Below, one piece after another: positions 1 through 9,918 of a DNA stretch of 33,432 nt. The notes beneath the pieces were generated by a model. The model was not told where the DNA came from. It saw only the letters and a program-made list of their open reading frames with translations, and made no database searches. The DNA is from Paracoccaceae bacterium (GTDB lineage Bacteria; Pseudomonadota; Alphaproteobacteria; Rhodobacterales; Rhodobacteraceae). The position numbers were made by a program, and so were the translations under genes. Location: NCBI GenBank assembly GCA_902554885.1, contig CACDPV010000013.1, positions 1 to 33,432 on the forward strand. Reading direction: 5' to 3'. How positions within the stretch are numbered: the first letter of the stretch is position 1; each line of letters starts with the position of its first letter.

Positions 1-403
1 TGGTCTTGGAAGTAAAGGGTTAATTGGTGAATTTGATAAAATAAGGAATCATTTTGGAAATACTTTACTGTCTCAGGTGGCAGCAATAGCTGCTATAAAA
101 GATCAAAAATATCTATCAGACGTTGTGAAAAAAATTTCACTTGGTCGAGAAAAAATATACCAAATTGCCAAATTGAATGGTCTCACTGCGATTCCGTCTG
201 CCACAAACTTCGTTGCCATTGATTGTGGTAAGGACGGTAATTTTGCAACCCAAGTTATGAATGGTTTACTTAAAGCGAAAATTTTTGTGAGGAAGCCTGC
301 TGTAGCTCCACTTGATAGAACAATTAGAGTGACTGTCGGACGGAATGACGATATAGAGTTATTTAAGAATGTTTTTCCGCAGGTTCTTAAAGCTTCGCAA
401 TAA
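1..403 (+). CDS. PLP-dependent aminotransferase, class I/II fold (C-terminal part)
   Basis: The 5' end lies outside the window. The open frame runs from base 2 to the TAA at 401-403, giving about 133 C-terminal residues. The GTG at 77 is internal, because the same frame continues upstream through an LGSKGL-type segment. The visible part matches the small C-terminal domain of histidinol-phosphate-type aminotransferases: an SATNF segment, then a late FVRKP and the IRVTVGR stretch whose arginine normally binds the substrate carboxylate. The PLP lysine would be upstream and is not visible. The stop overlaps the convergent class V aminotransferase by 17 bp. It could be HisC itself or a HisC-like paralogue; there is no his gene next to it to decide. 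Confidence 0.8.
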   Translation, partial: GLGSKGLIGEFDKIRNHFGNTLLSQVAAIAAIKDQKYLSDVVKKISLGREKIYQIAKLNGLTAIPSATNFVAIDCGKDGNFATQVMNGLLKAKIFVRKPAVAPLDRTIRVTVGRNDDIELFKNVFPQVLKASQ

Positions 404-1577
404 CTGATGCAGCTTCGTTAATGGCATTTTTGCCATGAGGCACCCCTACTGCGATCATGGCGGTTTCTAGTGTCGCAATTAACCCCATAGTCATTTGGGC
501 GTTTACGTGACCCATATGGCCTAATCTAAAAAAACCATCTCCATTAGGGTCTTCAGGAGTTGCCATTCCTAAGCCTATGCCGATTGTTAATCCTGTATTT
601 TCCTGAAGCCATTTTCTCAGATGAGTACCTTTTGGTGTATGGACTTGAAGGGAAGTTACTGCATTTGATCTAAAATTCTTATCTCTAATGTTAGCCTTTA
701 ATTCCCCACCTTTCTCCCATCCGTCAATCGCAGCCCATATGGCAGACGCGAGCACTTCATGCCGTTTCCAAACCATTTCGATATTTTCGTTTAAAATCAT
801 ATCTAATGCTGCATTAAGTCCGTAAAGGTGATGCGTCGGTGCTGTTCCTCCAAAATACCTATAATAATAATCTGGATTTATGCGCGGCCTCCAGTCCCAA
901 TATGAACTGACCATTTCCAAAGAATTTTGTAAATATTTTGCTTTTTCGTTGAAAAATACAAAGCTAACGCCCGGAGGAACCATTATACCCTTTTGACAGG
1001 CCGCTACCATAACATCTGCACCCCAATCATCCATATGAAATTCATCACAAGCTAGTGAAGCGATACAGTCAACTAGTAACAAAGCATCATGATTAATTTC
1101 ATTTAATAATGCTCGTATTGGGGCAATTTCGTTTTTAACAGAAGTTGAAGTATCAACATGAGTGACCAAAATGGCTTTGTAGGTTTTATCTTTTTTGAGA
1201 GCAGCTTCCAGCAAGTTCAAATCTATAGTGCTACTGGTTCCAAAATCTAAAACCGTTGTGATCAAGCCATTTTTCTGAGCGATTTCTGACCATCCGTGTC
1301 CAAATCGCCCTGTTGCGGCAACCAGTATTTTATCTCCTCTATTGGTAGTATTTGATAGAGCGGCTTCCCAAGCACCATGACCGTTAGATATATACATTGC
1401 CACGTTGCCATCCGTTTTGGCGACCTGACATAATTTAGGTACAATATTATCAGTTAATTCAACAAGTTCTCCTTCATAAATATTGGGCGATGAACGATGC
1501 ATCGCCTGCAGAACTTTCTCAGGTATTACAGATGGCCCTGGAATAGCCAGGTATTCGATGCCGTTACTTAAATTCAT
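387..1577 (-). CDS. Class V aminotransferase, serine/alanine-glyoxylate type
   Basis: A 396-residue PLP enzyme of fold type I, class V. Family members transfer the amino group of serine or alanine to glyoxylate, giving glycine plus hydroxypyruvate or pyruvate. Visible features: the N-terminal IPGPS motif, the SNGHGAWEAAL cofactor-phosphate segment, the VDCIAS aspartate segment that contacts the pyridine nitrogen, and the Schiff-base lysine K196 in ACQKG. Length is normal for the family. It is transcribed alone, divergent from the Ldh2-family gene, and its 3' end overlaps the preceding aminotransferase by 17 bp. A 7+7 bp palindrome lies about 40 bp upstream. Substrate choice (serine, alanine or another amino donor) cannot be settled from sequence. 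An L-serine dehydratase elsewhere in the window acts on the same serine pool. Confidence 0.88.
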   Translation of the reverse strand: MNLSNGIEYLAIPGPSVIPEKVLQAMHRSSPNIYEGELVELTDNIVPKLCQVAKTDGNVAMYISNGHGAWEAALSNTTNRGDKILVAATGRFGHGWSEIAQKNGLITTVLDFGTSSTIDLNLLEAALKKDKTYKAILVTHVDTSTSVKNEIAPIRALLNEINHDALLLVDCIASLACDEFHMDDWGADVMVAACQKGIMVPPGVSFVFFNEKAKYLQNSLEMVSSYWDWRPRINPDYYYRYFGGTAPTHHLYGLNAALDMILNENIEMVWKRHEVLASAIWAAIDGWEKGGELKANIRDKNFRSNAVTSLQVHTPKGTHLRKWLQENTGLTIGIGLGMATPEDPNGDGFFRLGHMGHVNAQMTMGLIATLETAMIAVGVPHGKNAINEAASVIAKL

Positions 1578-1614
1578 ATTTTTTCCTAATTTAGATTAAA
1601 AGTGATAGCTCATA

Positions 1615-1631
1615 GATTGACCACGTCAATC
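1615..1631. promoter_or_regulatory. Palindrome upstream of the class V aminotransferase
   Basis: GATTGAC-CAC-GTCAATC is a perfect 7 bp inverted repeat with a 3 bp centre. It sits 38-54 bp upstream of the minus-strand start at 1577, in the 290 bp divergent gap before the Ldh2-family gene. The size and position suit a repressor or activator operator. It is not an FNR box, whose TTGAT/ATCAA halves are separated by 4 bp. No regulator is assigned. The rest of the 1578-1867 gap is AT-rich, with no gene and no clear promoter that I can defend. Confidence 0.4.
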
Positions 1632-1867
1632 CACATAGGCATTATTTCTTGAAATTCATTACTTTAATTAAAAAGACCAATTTGTGAAATACGGTTTAAG
1701 TTGTACCAAGAATTTTTGTGCGGCAAATTTGATGATAATTGCGCCTATTTTAATTTGTAATTTTCTATATAGATTTAAATCAGGTGTTTCGTAAATTTAT
1801 ATTAATATAACACAAATTAGTGCGAGCATTACTTAAGATCTTTTGCTTGAATACTGAAAGGTTAAAC

Positions 1868-2860
1868 ATGGCTCAAATATCAGTTGCGAATATTTTTCGG
1901 CACTCCAAGGCAACGCTTTTAAAATTTGGAGCAATCGACTGGATAGCAGACGCGGTGGCAGAAGCAATCGCAAAATCTGAGAGCGTGGGTAATCGGATCT
2001 GCGGCCTTTACTATCTGGAGAGTTATTGCCTCCAACTTCAATCGGGTAGGGTGAAGGGTGATGTTGAGCCAATCGTCTCTCAAGAAAGAGCAGGAGTAGT
2101 TCGCGTTGACGCCCAGTTTGGCTTCGCGCAACCTGCATTTCAAAGAGGCTTAGCTTCAGCTTGCCTATCAGCAGTTGAAAACGGTATTTGCTCTCTAGCA
2201 ATCGGGCGTGCTCATACTTGCACATCACTTGGTTATTTTACTGAACAGATTGCAAAGAAAAACCTGATTGGTATTGGATTCACAAATGCTTCTCCGATTG
2301 TGGCGCCGCCGGGTGGTAAATCGCGTATTATTGGAACAAATCCAATTGCATTTTCAGTGCCTGATGGAAATGGAAAGACTGCAATTCATTTTGACCAATC
2401 TACAACCGCTGTTGCGTTAGGAAAAATTACGATGGCCAAAGCAGCCGGTGAAAAAATACCTGTGGGTTGGGCTCTTGATAAGAATGGTAAACCAACCACC
2501 GATGCAGCGGCTGCCTTACAGGGCTCTTTAGTTTCTAGTGGTGGGTACAAAGGTTGGGGATTTGGACTTATGGCTGAAGTTCTGGCGGCAGGTATTGCCG
2601 GGGGCTTAGCTTCTCAATTTGTGCAACCGCTTAAAGCTACCAATGGAGAACCGCACAACTTGGGACAATATTATATTTTGATAGATCCTCAAAAGTCCAA
2701 TTCGTTTGAAAATCTTCTTAGTGATCTGGAGGCTGCGGTATCTCAAGACGAGGGCACGCGTTTACCAGGTCAGGGTAAAGTAGAGGAAGAATTTGTTGCG
2801 GTGCCCAATGACCTTTTGGCATTGCTAGAGCAACTTAGTGGAACTGATTGGAAACACTAG
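1868..2860 (+). CDS. Ldh2-family (malate/L-lactate dehydrogenase-like) oxidoreductase with altered catalytic motif
   Basis: A 330-residue member of the Ldh2/MdhB/YlbC family, NAD(P)H-dependent 2-oxoacid or cyclic-imine reductases unrelated to classical Rossmann LDH. The start is ATG 1868, preceded by GAAAGG at 1856-1861. An in-frame upstream start at 1820 has no ribosome site. Family landmarks are present: LQSGRV, a TNASPIVAPPGG stretch, GTNPIAFSVP, DQSTTAVALGK, GYKGWGFGLM and the LGQYYILIDP end. The usual SHG motif, whose His acts in catalysis in characterised members, reads I44-C45-G here, so the expected Ser and His are both absent. A nearby AHTCTSLGYF keeps the cofactor-side His. It could be a distinct subfamily with other chemistry or a decaying enzyme; the open full-length frame favours the former. 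The stop codon shares CTAG with the parE stop. Confidence 0.85.
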   Translation: MAQISVANIFRHSKATLLKFGAIDWIADAVAEAIAKSESVGNRICGLYYLESYCLQLQSGRVKGDVEPIVSQERAGVVRVDAQFGFAQPAFQRGLASACLSAVENGICSLAIGRAHTCTSLGYFTEQIAKKNLIGIGFTNASPIVAPPGGKSRIIGTNPIAFSVPDGNGKTAIHFDQSTTAVALGKITMAKAAGEKIPVGWALDKNGKPTTDAAAALQGSLVSSGGYKGWGFGLMAEVLAAGIAGGLASQFVQPLKATNGEPHNLGQYYILIDPQKSNSFENLLSDLEAAVSQDEGTRLPGQGKVEEEFVAVPNDLLALLEQLSGTDWKH

Positions 2861-4836
2861 ACGTCCAGTTCGTTTACAAAACGAGCGTTGCTTTGAATGT
2901 ATTGGTATCGCAATTCAGGTTTTTTGCCCATTAAACGATCAACCAGATCCCCAGTTTCACCTGGATGGTCCTCATCTATTGAGACCCGAATAAGCTTCCT
3001 GCTCGTTGGATCCATTGTCGTTTGCTTGAGGTCTTTGGCATCCATTTCTCCCAGACCTTTAAACCTGCTGACTTCTATCTTACCTTTGCCACCCAAGCCT
3101 TCTGAAATCCATTTATCACGTTCAATTTGATCTTTGCAGTAGACGCGATTTGAGCCTTGAGTAAGGCGAAAAAGTGGGGGACAAGCGAGGTAGAGATGTC
3201 CTTGATCTATGAGTGGCCTCATTTGTGTAAAGAAGAATGTCATCAAAAGAGATGCAATATGAGCGCCGTCTACATCTGCGTCCGTCATGATTATAATTTT
3301 GTCATATCTAAGATCATCAATATTGAATTTGGACCCAAGGCTTGTTCCCAAGGCTTGTGTAAGGTCATTGATTTCTTGGTTAGTCCCTAGTTTTGAGCTT
3401 GCAGCTCCAAGCACATTCAAAATTTTTCCTCTTAATGGTAAGAGTGCCTGTGTTTTTCTATCCCTTGCCATTTTTGCAGAGCCACCCGCGCTATCTCCCT
3501 CCACGATAAATAATTCCGTACCGTCTCGAGTGCTCTCTGAACAATCAACAAGCTTTCCTGGCAACCGAAGTCGCTTGGTCGCTGATTTTCGCGCTGTTTC
3601 TTTTTCTTGTCTTCGCCGCAGTCTTTCTTCTGCTCGCAATATAAGAAAATCCAAAATTGCATTAGCAGACTTGCTGTCAGAGGCAAGCCAATTATCAAAA
3701 TGATCGCGTACTGAGTTTTCTACTAGTTTTTGGGCCTCTACTGTCGCCAAGCGATCTTTAGTCTGTCCAACAAATTCTGGCTCCTGTATAAAACAAGATA
3801 CGAGGGCGCAGCTTCCTAATGTTAGGTCTTCACGCGTAATATCTCTTGATTTCCTGCTATTTATACGTTCCCCATAAGTTTTGATACTTTTTAAGATGGC
3901 CGCCCAGAAGCCACTTTCATGCGTGCCTCCTTCGGGTGTTGGGACCGTATTGCAATAAGATTTAACAAAGCCGTCTCTCGATGGGGTCCAATTTATTGCC
4001 CACTCAACTTTACCTGGGATTTGAAATTTTTCATTGAAATCAACGGAGCCTGCGAAAGGGTGATGAGCATATGTGGATACTCCATTCAGAGTTTCGTTTA
4101 AAAAATCTGAAAGGCCACCAGGAAAATGAAAGGTGGCATCCGTGGGGGTCTCTCCGTCAATTATCTCTGATTTCCACCTTATTTCTACACCAGAAAATAA
4201 GTAGGCTTTTGATCGAATAGATTTAAATAATCGGGAGGGTTTAAATTTATGATTTCCAAATATTTCTTTGTCAGGCAAAAAAGTTACATACGTTCCTCGC
4301 CTATTTGATGCATTCCCAATCTTTTCTAAGTTCCCGAGAGCAATGCCGCGAGAGAACCTTTGTTCATATAGTTCCTTATTTCTGGCTACTTGCACTACCA
4401 TAGAGCTAGAAAGTGCGTTAACAACCGAAGCGCCTACACCATGTAATCCTCCAGATGTCTGATATGCCTTTCCTGAAAATTTTCCTCCGGCGTGTAATGT
4501 GCAAAAAATAACTTCTAATGCTGATTTATCTGGATATTTAGGATGTGGATCAACTGGAACTCCTCTTCCGTTGTCTCTAATAGATATTTCATAATTTTCT
4601 TTTAGTTCTACTTCTATGCGATTGGCGTGCCCCGCAACCGCCTCGTCCATAGAATTGTCTAAAATTTCAGAAACCATATGATGAAGAGCGCGCTCGTCCG
4701 TGCCGCCTATGTACATCCCGGGACGCTTTCTCACAGGTTCCAGACCCTCAAGAACTTCTATTGAAGATGCGTCGTACTCTGGATTTTCTAATTCCGACAA
4801 TAGGTCAGTCATTCGCGGCTGCTCTTTTTTATTCAT
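2857..4836 (-). CDS. parE: DNA topoisomerase IV subunit B
   Basis: A 659-residue ATPase subunit of topoisomerase IV, which with ParC decatenates daughter chromosomes. The GHKL ATPase domain shows E57 and N61 in EILDNSMDEA, the DNGRGVPVD segment, and the GLHGVGASVVNALS lid. After the transducer comes the TOPRIM domain, with E446 in EGDSAGGSAK and the metal-binding DADVDG (D519, D521, D523). The tail ends at FVNELDV. The short linker and the 659-residue length fit ParE rather than a typical GyrB, which is longer. The start could be M1 at 4836 or M9 at 4812; neither has a strong ribosome site. A 176 bp divergent gap separates it from the MATE gene. Confidence 0.96.
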   Translation of the reverse strand: MNKKEQPRMTDLLSELENPEYDASSIEVLEGLEPVRKRPGMYIGGTDERALHHMVSEILDNSMDEAVAGHANRIEVELKENYEISIRDNGRGVPVDPHPKYPDKSALEVIFCTLHAGGKFSGKAYQTSGGLHGVGASVVNALSSSMVVQVARNKELYEQRFSRGIALGNLEKIGNASNRRGTYVTFLPDKEIFGNHKFKPSRLFKSIRSKAYLFSGVEIRWKSEIIDGETPTDATFHFPGGLSDFLNETLNGVSTYAHHPFAGSVDFNEKFQIPGKVEWAINWTPSRDGFVKSYCNTVPTPEGGTHESGFWAAILKSIKTYGERINSRKSRDITREDLTLGSCALVSCFIQEPEFVGQTKDRLATVEAQKLVENSVRDHFDNWLASDSKSANAILDFLILRAEERLRRRQEKETARKSATKRLRLPGKLVDCSESTRDGTELFIVEGDSAGGSAKMARDRKTQALLPLRGKILNVLGAASSKLGTNQEINDLTQALGTSLGSKFNIDDLRYDKIIIMTDADVDGAHIASLLMTFFFTQMRPLIDQGHLYLACPPLFRLTQGSNRVYCKDQIERDKWISEGLGGKGKIEVSRFKGLGEMDAKDLKQTTMDPTSRKLIRVSIDEDHPGETGDLVDRLMGKKPELRYQYIQSNARFVNELDV

Positions 4837-5012
4837 TTCTAAATCTGCAAGCGTAAATAAACAAGAGTAAGAATAATTTTTCTATTTACTAAAATCGAGT
4901 TTGAACAAGGAAATTGTGAAAATATCTGCTGTGAATTTTCAGCCCAAAAAAGTACACTCATCCAATTTATAATTGACTTGAAAGCGATCTGAGCAAATGC
5001 AATGGGTATTCC

Positions 5013-6370
5013 ATGGATTATGATCAGACTTTTCGAACTAGTGGGAAAAATCTTGTTAAATTAGCAATACCACTTATTGTCACTCATCTCGCCAATGTGG
5101 CGCTTGGCATCACGGACACTATAATGATGGGTTGGTACTCGGTACCTGCTTTGGCCGCGTTAGTTTTAGGGAATGCATATTTTTTTGTATTTTTTTTATT
5201 TGGCGCTGGATTTTCTTTTGCAGTACAACCCCTCGTTGCTTCTTCATCAAGTGCTGGAGAGTTTATACTTGCGAGACGATATATGCGGATGGGCTTGTGG
5301 TTATCTTTAATATACGCGGCTTTAATTTTACCATTTTTTTTTAGTACAGGGAAAATTCTTATTTTACTTGGGCAAGCCAGTGATATATCTGAATATGCTG
5401 AAAATTATACTCGTATTGTGGGGTTTGGACTAATACCTGCTCTTTGGGCTATGGTTATCCGGTTTTTCTTATCTGGTTTGCATCTGACCAAAGTGACTTT
5501 GTTCATTACTTTGACTACAGTGCTTTTAAACATCCCCCTAAATTATTTACTAATTTTTGGAAATTTCGGCTTTCCTGAATTAGGAGTTACTGGAGCAGCA
5601 ATTGCTTCGGTTATAGTTCAAATTATTACGGCAGTGTCTATCACTGCATATGCGCTTGGTAAATTACCAAAATATAAACTATTAACGAGGTTTTTTCATT
5701 TTGACAAAGTTGCATTCCTCAAGGTTGCTAAATTAGGGTTGCCGATTGGAACAAGCATTGTTGCAGAGGCCGGTTTGTTTACTGCTTCATCTATAATGAT
5801 GGGCTGGTTTGGAGCAGTGACGCTTGCAGCTCACGGTATAGCACTCCAGATAGCATCTGTGATGTTTATGGTCCACTTAGGGTTGGCAGAAGCCTCTACA
5901 ATTAAAGCTGGAAATGCTTGGGGCGATAAAAACATATTATATTTAAAGAAAGGAGCTAAAGTTGCGGCCTCATGTTCTATACTATTCTCTCTTATTGCAA
6001 TGACTTTTCTAATGGTCTTTGGGGATGCAATTGTATCAATTTATGTCGACATCGATGATCCATCGAGAGAGCAGATAATTCATATTGGTGCGCTACTACT
6101 AATTGCTGCTGCACTTTTCCAATTTGTAGACGGTGGCCAAGCCATGGCCTTGGGCTTGCTTCGAGGCATACAGGACACCTCAGTTCCTATGATAATAACA
6201 ATTTTAAGCTACTGGTTGGTTGGCATTCCATCAGCGTATTTATTCGCGTTTGTTCTTAATTGGGCACCTTTTGGAATATGGGCTGGTTTAGGAACAGGTT
6301 TAGGTTCTGCCGCATTGTTACTGAGTGTTAGATTTATTTTTCTGATAAATTCAAGTCGTAAAATAACGCT

Positions 6371-6374
<4 letters not shown>
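5013..6374 (+). CDS. MATE family efflux transporter
   Basis: A 453-residue, very hydrophobic protein with about 12 predicted membrane segments in two related halves, as expected for the multidrug and toxic-compound extrusion family (NorM/DinF type). These inner-membrane carriers export cationic drugs or metabolites using Na+ or H+ gradients. The N-terminus shows the typical LAIPLIVTHLANVALGITDT first helix with a following MMGW. The second half repeats the pattern with LGLPIGTSIVAEAGLF and an MMGWFG. Substrate is unknown. It is monocistronic, divergent from parE and convergent with aspC, with only 9 bp between the two stops. No adjacent regulator is seen. Confidence 0.9.
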
Positions 6375-7613
<1,239 letters not shown>

Positions 7614-7668
7614 CTATGTGTAATATGCTTCTGATATTAACCATTCAAGAAAATAATTGGAGTATGTC

Positions 7669-8058
7669 ATGATCGATGATTTGGATTGGTATGGACCTGA
7701 GACAGCCACCTTTGGTGATCGACTATCTGCAGCCATTGAAAAATCTGGCATGACGCAAAAGCTGGTCGCTAAGCGCCTAGGCATAAAAGTAGCAACATTG
7801 AAATCTTGGGAGCAGGATATTAGTGAACCTCGAGCTAATAGATTGTCGATGTTAGCTGGTTTACTAGGTGTATCTATTATGTGGCTTTTGCATGGGGAAG
7901 GTGATGGAGTGGAGCATTCGGATAACGAGACCCAGGTCACACCGGAAATCAATGATCTATTATTTGAAGTAAGAGCGCTTCAGACGGGGCTTTTATCATC
8001 TGCGGATAAACTGGCCAAGCTTGAGAAACAATTAAGGTCTAAATTGAAGGACATATAA
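7669..8058 (+). CDS. XRE-family helix-turn-helix regulator
   Basis: A small regulator of about 129 residues. The ATG at 7669 is chosen over the in-frame TTG at 7657 because TTGGAG at 7657-7662 is a well-spaced ribosome site for it. Residues about 16-73 form a Cro/C1-type HTH: FGDRLSAAIEKSGMTQ, then the recognition helix region GIKVATLKSWEQ and the SEPRANRLSMLAGLLGVS tail typical of the fold. The C-terminal third is charged and probably helical (LFEVRALQTG to KLEKQLRSKL), which could be a dimerising coiled coil. The stop overlaps the sdhE start by one base (TAATG), so the two are probably translationally coupled. Its target is unknown; autoregulation or a role in respiratory control are guesses based on context. 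Confidence 0.85.
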   Translation: MIDDLDWYGPETATFGDRLSAAIEKSGMTQKLVAKRLGIKVATLKSWEQDISEPRANRLSMLAGLLGVSIMWLLHGEGDGVEHSDNETQVTPEINDLLFEVRALQTGLLSSADKLAKLEKQLRSKLKDI

Positions 8059-8333
8059 TGTCAGAGGTAAGAGAGAACAAAATAAAAAAGCTTAAAATAA
8101 GGTCAATGAGACGTGGTATTAAAGAGATGGATGTTATCCTCTCTTACTATAGCGATATTTGCCTGGAAAAGATGTCTGAAGTTAAGTTGGAGCTATACTC
8201 CGACCTTCTATTTGAGAACGACCAGGACCTGTACAGCTGGTGTTCTGGGCAAGCAGTCCCAAAAGGCAAATATTCAGTTATTATTGCCGAGATAAGAGCT
8301 GTTCTTAAAGAGAAGAAATTCAATTATCATTAG
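8058..8333 (+). CDS. sdhE: FAD assembly factor SdhE (succinate dehydrogenase assembly factor 2)
   Basis: A 91-residue protein of the SdhE/Sdh5 (DUF339) family, which promotes covalent attachment of FAD to the flavoprotein subunit of succinate dehydrogenase or fumarate reductase. The hallmark RGxxE motif is present as R19-G20-I-K-E23 in MRRGIKEMD, followed by the expected helical segments and the DQDLYSWCSG stretch, where most homologues have a D-x-x-LYxWxxG-like signature. Length matches the family (85-100). It is the second gene of a two-gene operon with the XRE regulator. The sdhCDAB genes are not in the window. Confidence 0.9.
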   Translation: MSEVRENKIKKLKIRSMRRGIKEMDVILSYYSDICLEKMSEVKLELYSDLLFENDQDLYSWCSGQAVPKGKYSVIIAEIRAVLKEKKFNYH

Positions 8334-8374
8334 CCTTTAGCTCTCTCTCTAATCTTTATTTTCAATCTTGAGTA

Positions 8375-8875
8375 TTACCAATGACCAATATTCGGCATAG
8401 AAGTCCATGGCTCACATGGTTGCAACGCTTCACCGTGTTGTAGTAGTTCAATTGAGATATTATCTGGGGATCGTACGAATGCCATTCTTCCATCACGAGG
8501 AGGTCTATTGATTACAACGTTGTTTTTAGCTAAGTACTGACACATTTCATAAATGTTTTCGACCTCATAAGCTAGATGACCAAAATGCCTGCTGTCAGAC
8601 GGGAGTTCATCATCATCATCCCAATTGAAAGTTAGTTCTAGTGGACATTCATGTTGGTCTTTAGGAGCAAGAAAAACAAGCGTAAATCTTCCCATTTTAT
8701 TATCATTGCGTTTTATTTCTTTTAATCCCAATAAATTGTAGAAAGTAATCGATTTCTCAAGATCCTTTACCCTAACCATTGTATGTAAATATTTAATTTC
8801 CAAATTTTTTCCAATTCTTTTTCTATCATAAGTACTTAGCTCAAATAACTTTGATAAAATTTCAATGCAAGGCAT
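8375..8875 (-). CDS. gloA: Lactoylglutathione lyase (glyoxalase I)
   Basis: Glyoxalase I isomerises the hemithioacetal of methylglyoxal and glutathione to S-lactoylglutathione. The sequence shows YLHTMVRVKDLEKS (first metal-ligand His), PLELTFNW (Glu), SRHFGHLAYEVENI (His) and DNISIELLQ (Glu), the four metal ligands of the VOC fold, and a conserved end at NIGHW. Homologues normally start only a few residues before YLHTM, giving about 142 residues. Here the ATG at 8875 adds a 24-residue extension. A TTG at 8803 (LEIKYLHTM) behind a purine-rich GGAAAA is the likely true start, so the real CDS may be 8375-8803. Glutathione reductase at 30.2 kb would maintain its cofactor pool. Confidence 0.92.
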   Translation of the reverse strand: MPCIEILSKLFELSTYDRKRIGKNLEIKYLHTMVRVKDLEKSITFYNLLGLKEIKRNDNKMGRFTLVFLAPKDQHECPLELTFNWDDDDELPSDSRHFGHLAYEVENIYEMCQYLAKNNVVINRPPRDGRMAFVRSPDNISIELLQHGEALQPCEPWTSMPNIGHW

Positions 8876-8902
8876 CGTATCAAGTATTTATGAATGATCA
8901 AT

Positions 8903-8931
8903 TTGATTAGAATCCACAATTTACTTAAAAT
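8903..8931 (+). promoter_or_regulatory. Candidate sigma-70-type promoter for thyX
   Basis: TTGATT (8903-8908) and TAAAAT (8926-8931) are separated by 17 bp, within the 134 bp gap between gloA and thyX and about 79 bp upstream of the thyX ATG. The region is AT-rich, so chance matches are likely. Confidence 0.3.
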
Positions 8932-9009
8932 GTTTCTTCATGTTGTGGTTTATTCACGGCTAATCTCTAGATATAGTCAAATTTAAGTGATTCAATAAAG
9001 GACCCGAAA

Positions 9010-9918
9010 ATGCCGCTATCCCCCGAACAGACGGAAGAAATCAGTGCTCAACGCGAGCAGACAGCTATAACGCGTAGGGTTGTAAGTGCTGGTATGGAGG
9101 AAAAACTATATACAGCTTTTCAGGTTCTTGATCATGGTTTTGTGCGGGTGGTCGATTATATGGGCGATGACAGTGCAATATGCCAAGCTGCGAGGGTCAG
9201 TTACGGGAAAGGTACCAAATCTGTTCAAAATGATGAAGGTCTTATCAGGTATTTAATGCGCCATTGGCATTCCACGCCATTTGAAATGTGTGAGATTAAA
9301 TTACATGTCAAACTACCGGTTTTTGTTGCTCGACAGTGGATCCGACACCGAACAGCAAATGTTAATGAGTATTCTGCACGCTACTCGATCTTGGATCGGG
9401 AATTCTATATACCCAGTCCCGAGCATGTTGCTGCGCAATCTATCGTTAATAACCAGGGTAGAGGTGAAATCTTAGAAGGTGCCGAAGCACAGACTGTTCT
9501 GGAGCTTCTGAAAGCTGATAGTGCACGTTGCTACGATAATTATGAGAAAATGATTTCTCAAGATGGGCAACAGGGTTTGGCGCGCGAGCTAGCGCGAATG
9601 AACTTACCTGCCAACATATACACACAATGGTACTGGAAAGTTGATCTGCATAATTTACTGCATTTTTTGAGACTGAGGGCTGATCCGCATGCTCAGTACG
9701 AGATAAGGGTTTACGCTGATGAAATTTGTAATTTGGTCAAAGATTGGGTGCCGTATACTTACCGAGCCTTTGAAGATTATAGACTTGGCGGAGCTTCCCT
9801 ATCTGCGACTTCGGTAAATGTTTTGCGGAGAATGATCAAAGGTGAACAGGTGGAGATGGAAAGCTCAGGCATGAGCAAAGGAGAATGGCAGGAGTTTCAA
9901 AATATTTTTTTTGATTAA
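9010..9918 (+). CDS. thyX: FAD-dependent thymidylate synthase ThyX
   Basis: A 302-residue flavin-dependent thymidylate synthase that makes dTMP from dUMP using methylenetetrahydrofolate and NADPH, independently of ThyA. The diagnostic ThyX signature RHRxxxxNExSxRY is present at residues 112-125. The upstream [10 protein letters not shown] and HWHSTPFEM segments bind dUMP and FAD, and the [11 protein letters not shown] stretch near residue 220 holds the nucleotide-binding Arg residues. The start ATG follows AAAGGA with good spacing. The stop codon overlaps that of the convergent DUF6476 gene in a shared TTAA. ThyX use is common in Rhodobacterales and means no matching thyA need be present. Confidence 0.97.
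   Translation: MPLSPEQTEEISAQREQTAITRRVVSAGMEEKLYTAFQVLDHGFVRVVDYMGDDSAICQAARVSYGKGTKSVQNDEGLIRYLMRHWHSTPFEMCEIKLHVKLPVFVARQWIRHRTANVNEYSARYSILDREFYIPSPEHVAAQSIVNNQGRGEILEGAEAQTVLELLKADSARCYDNYEKMISQDGQQGLARELARMNLPANIYTQWYWKVDLHNLLHFLRLRADPHAQYEIRVYADEICNLVKDWVPYTYRAFEDYRLGGASLSATSVNVLRRMIKGEQVEMESSGMSKGEWQEFQNIFFD

Noticed and set aside
1820-1867. Upstream in-frame start for the Ldh2-family gene
   Set aside because: There is no ribosome site there, while ATG 1868 follows GAAAGG and begins with a family-like N-terminus.
7657-7668. TTG start for the XRE regulator
   Set aside because: The TTGGAG at this position is better explained as the ribosome site for ATG 7669.
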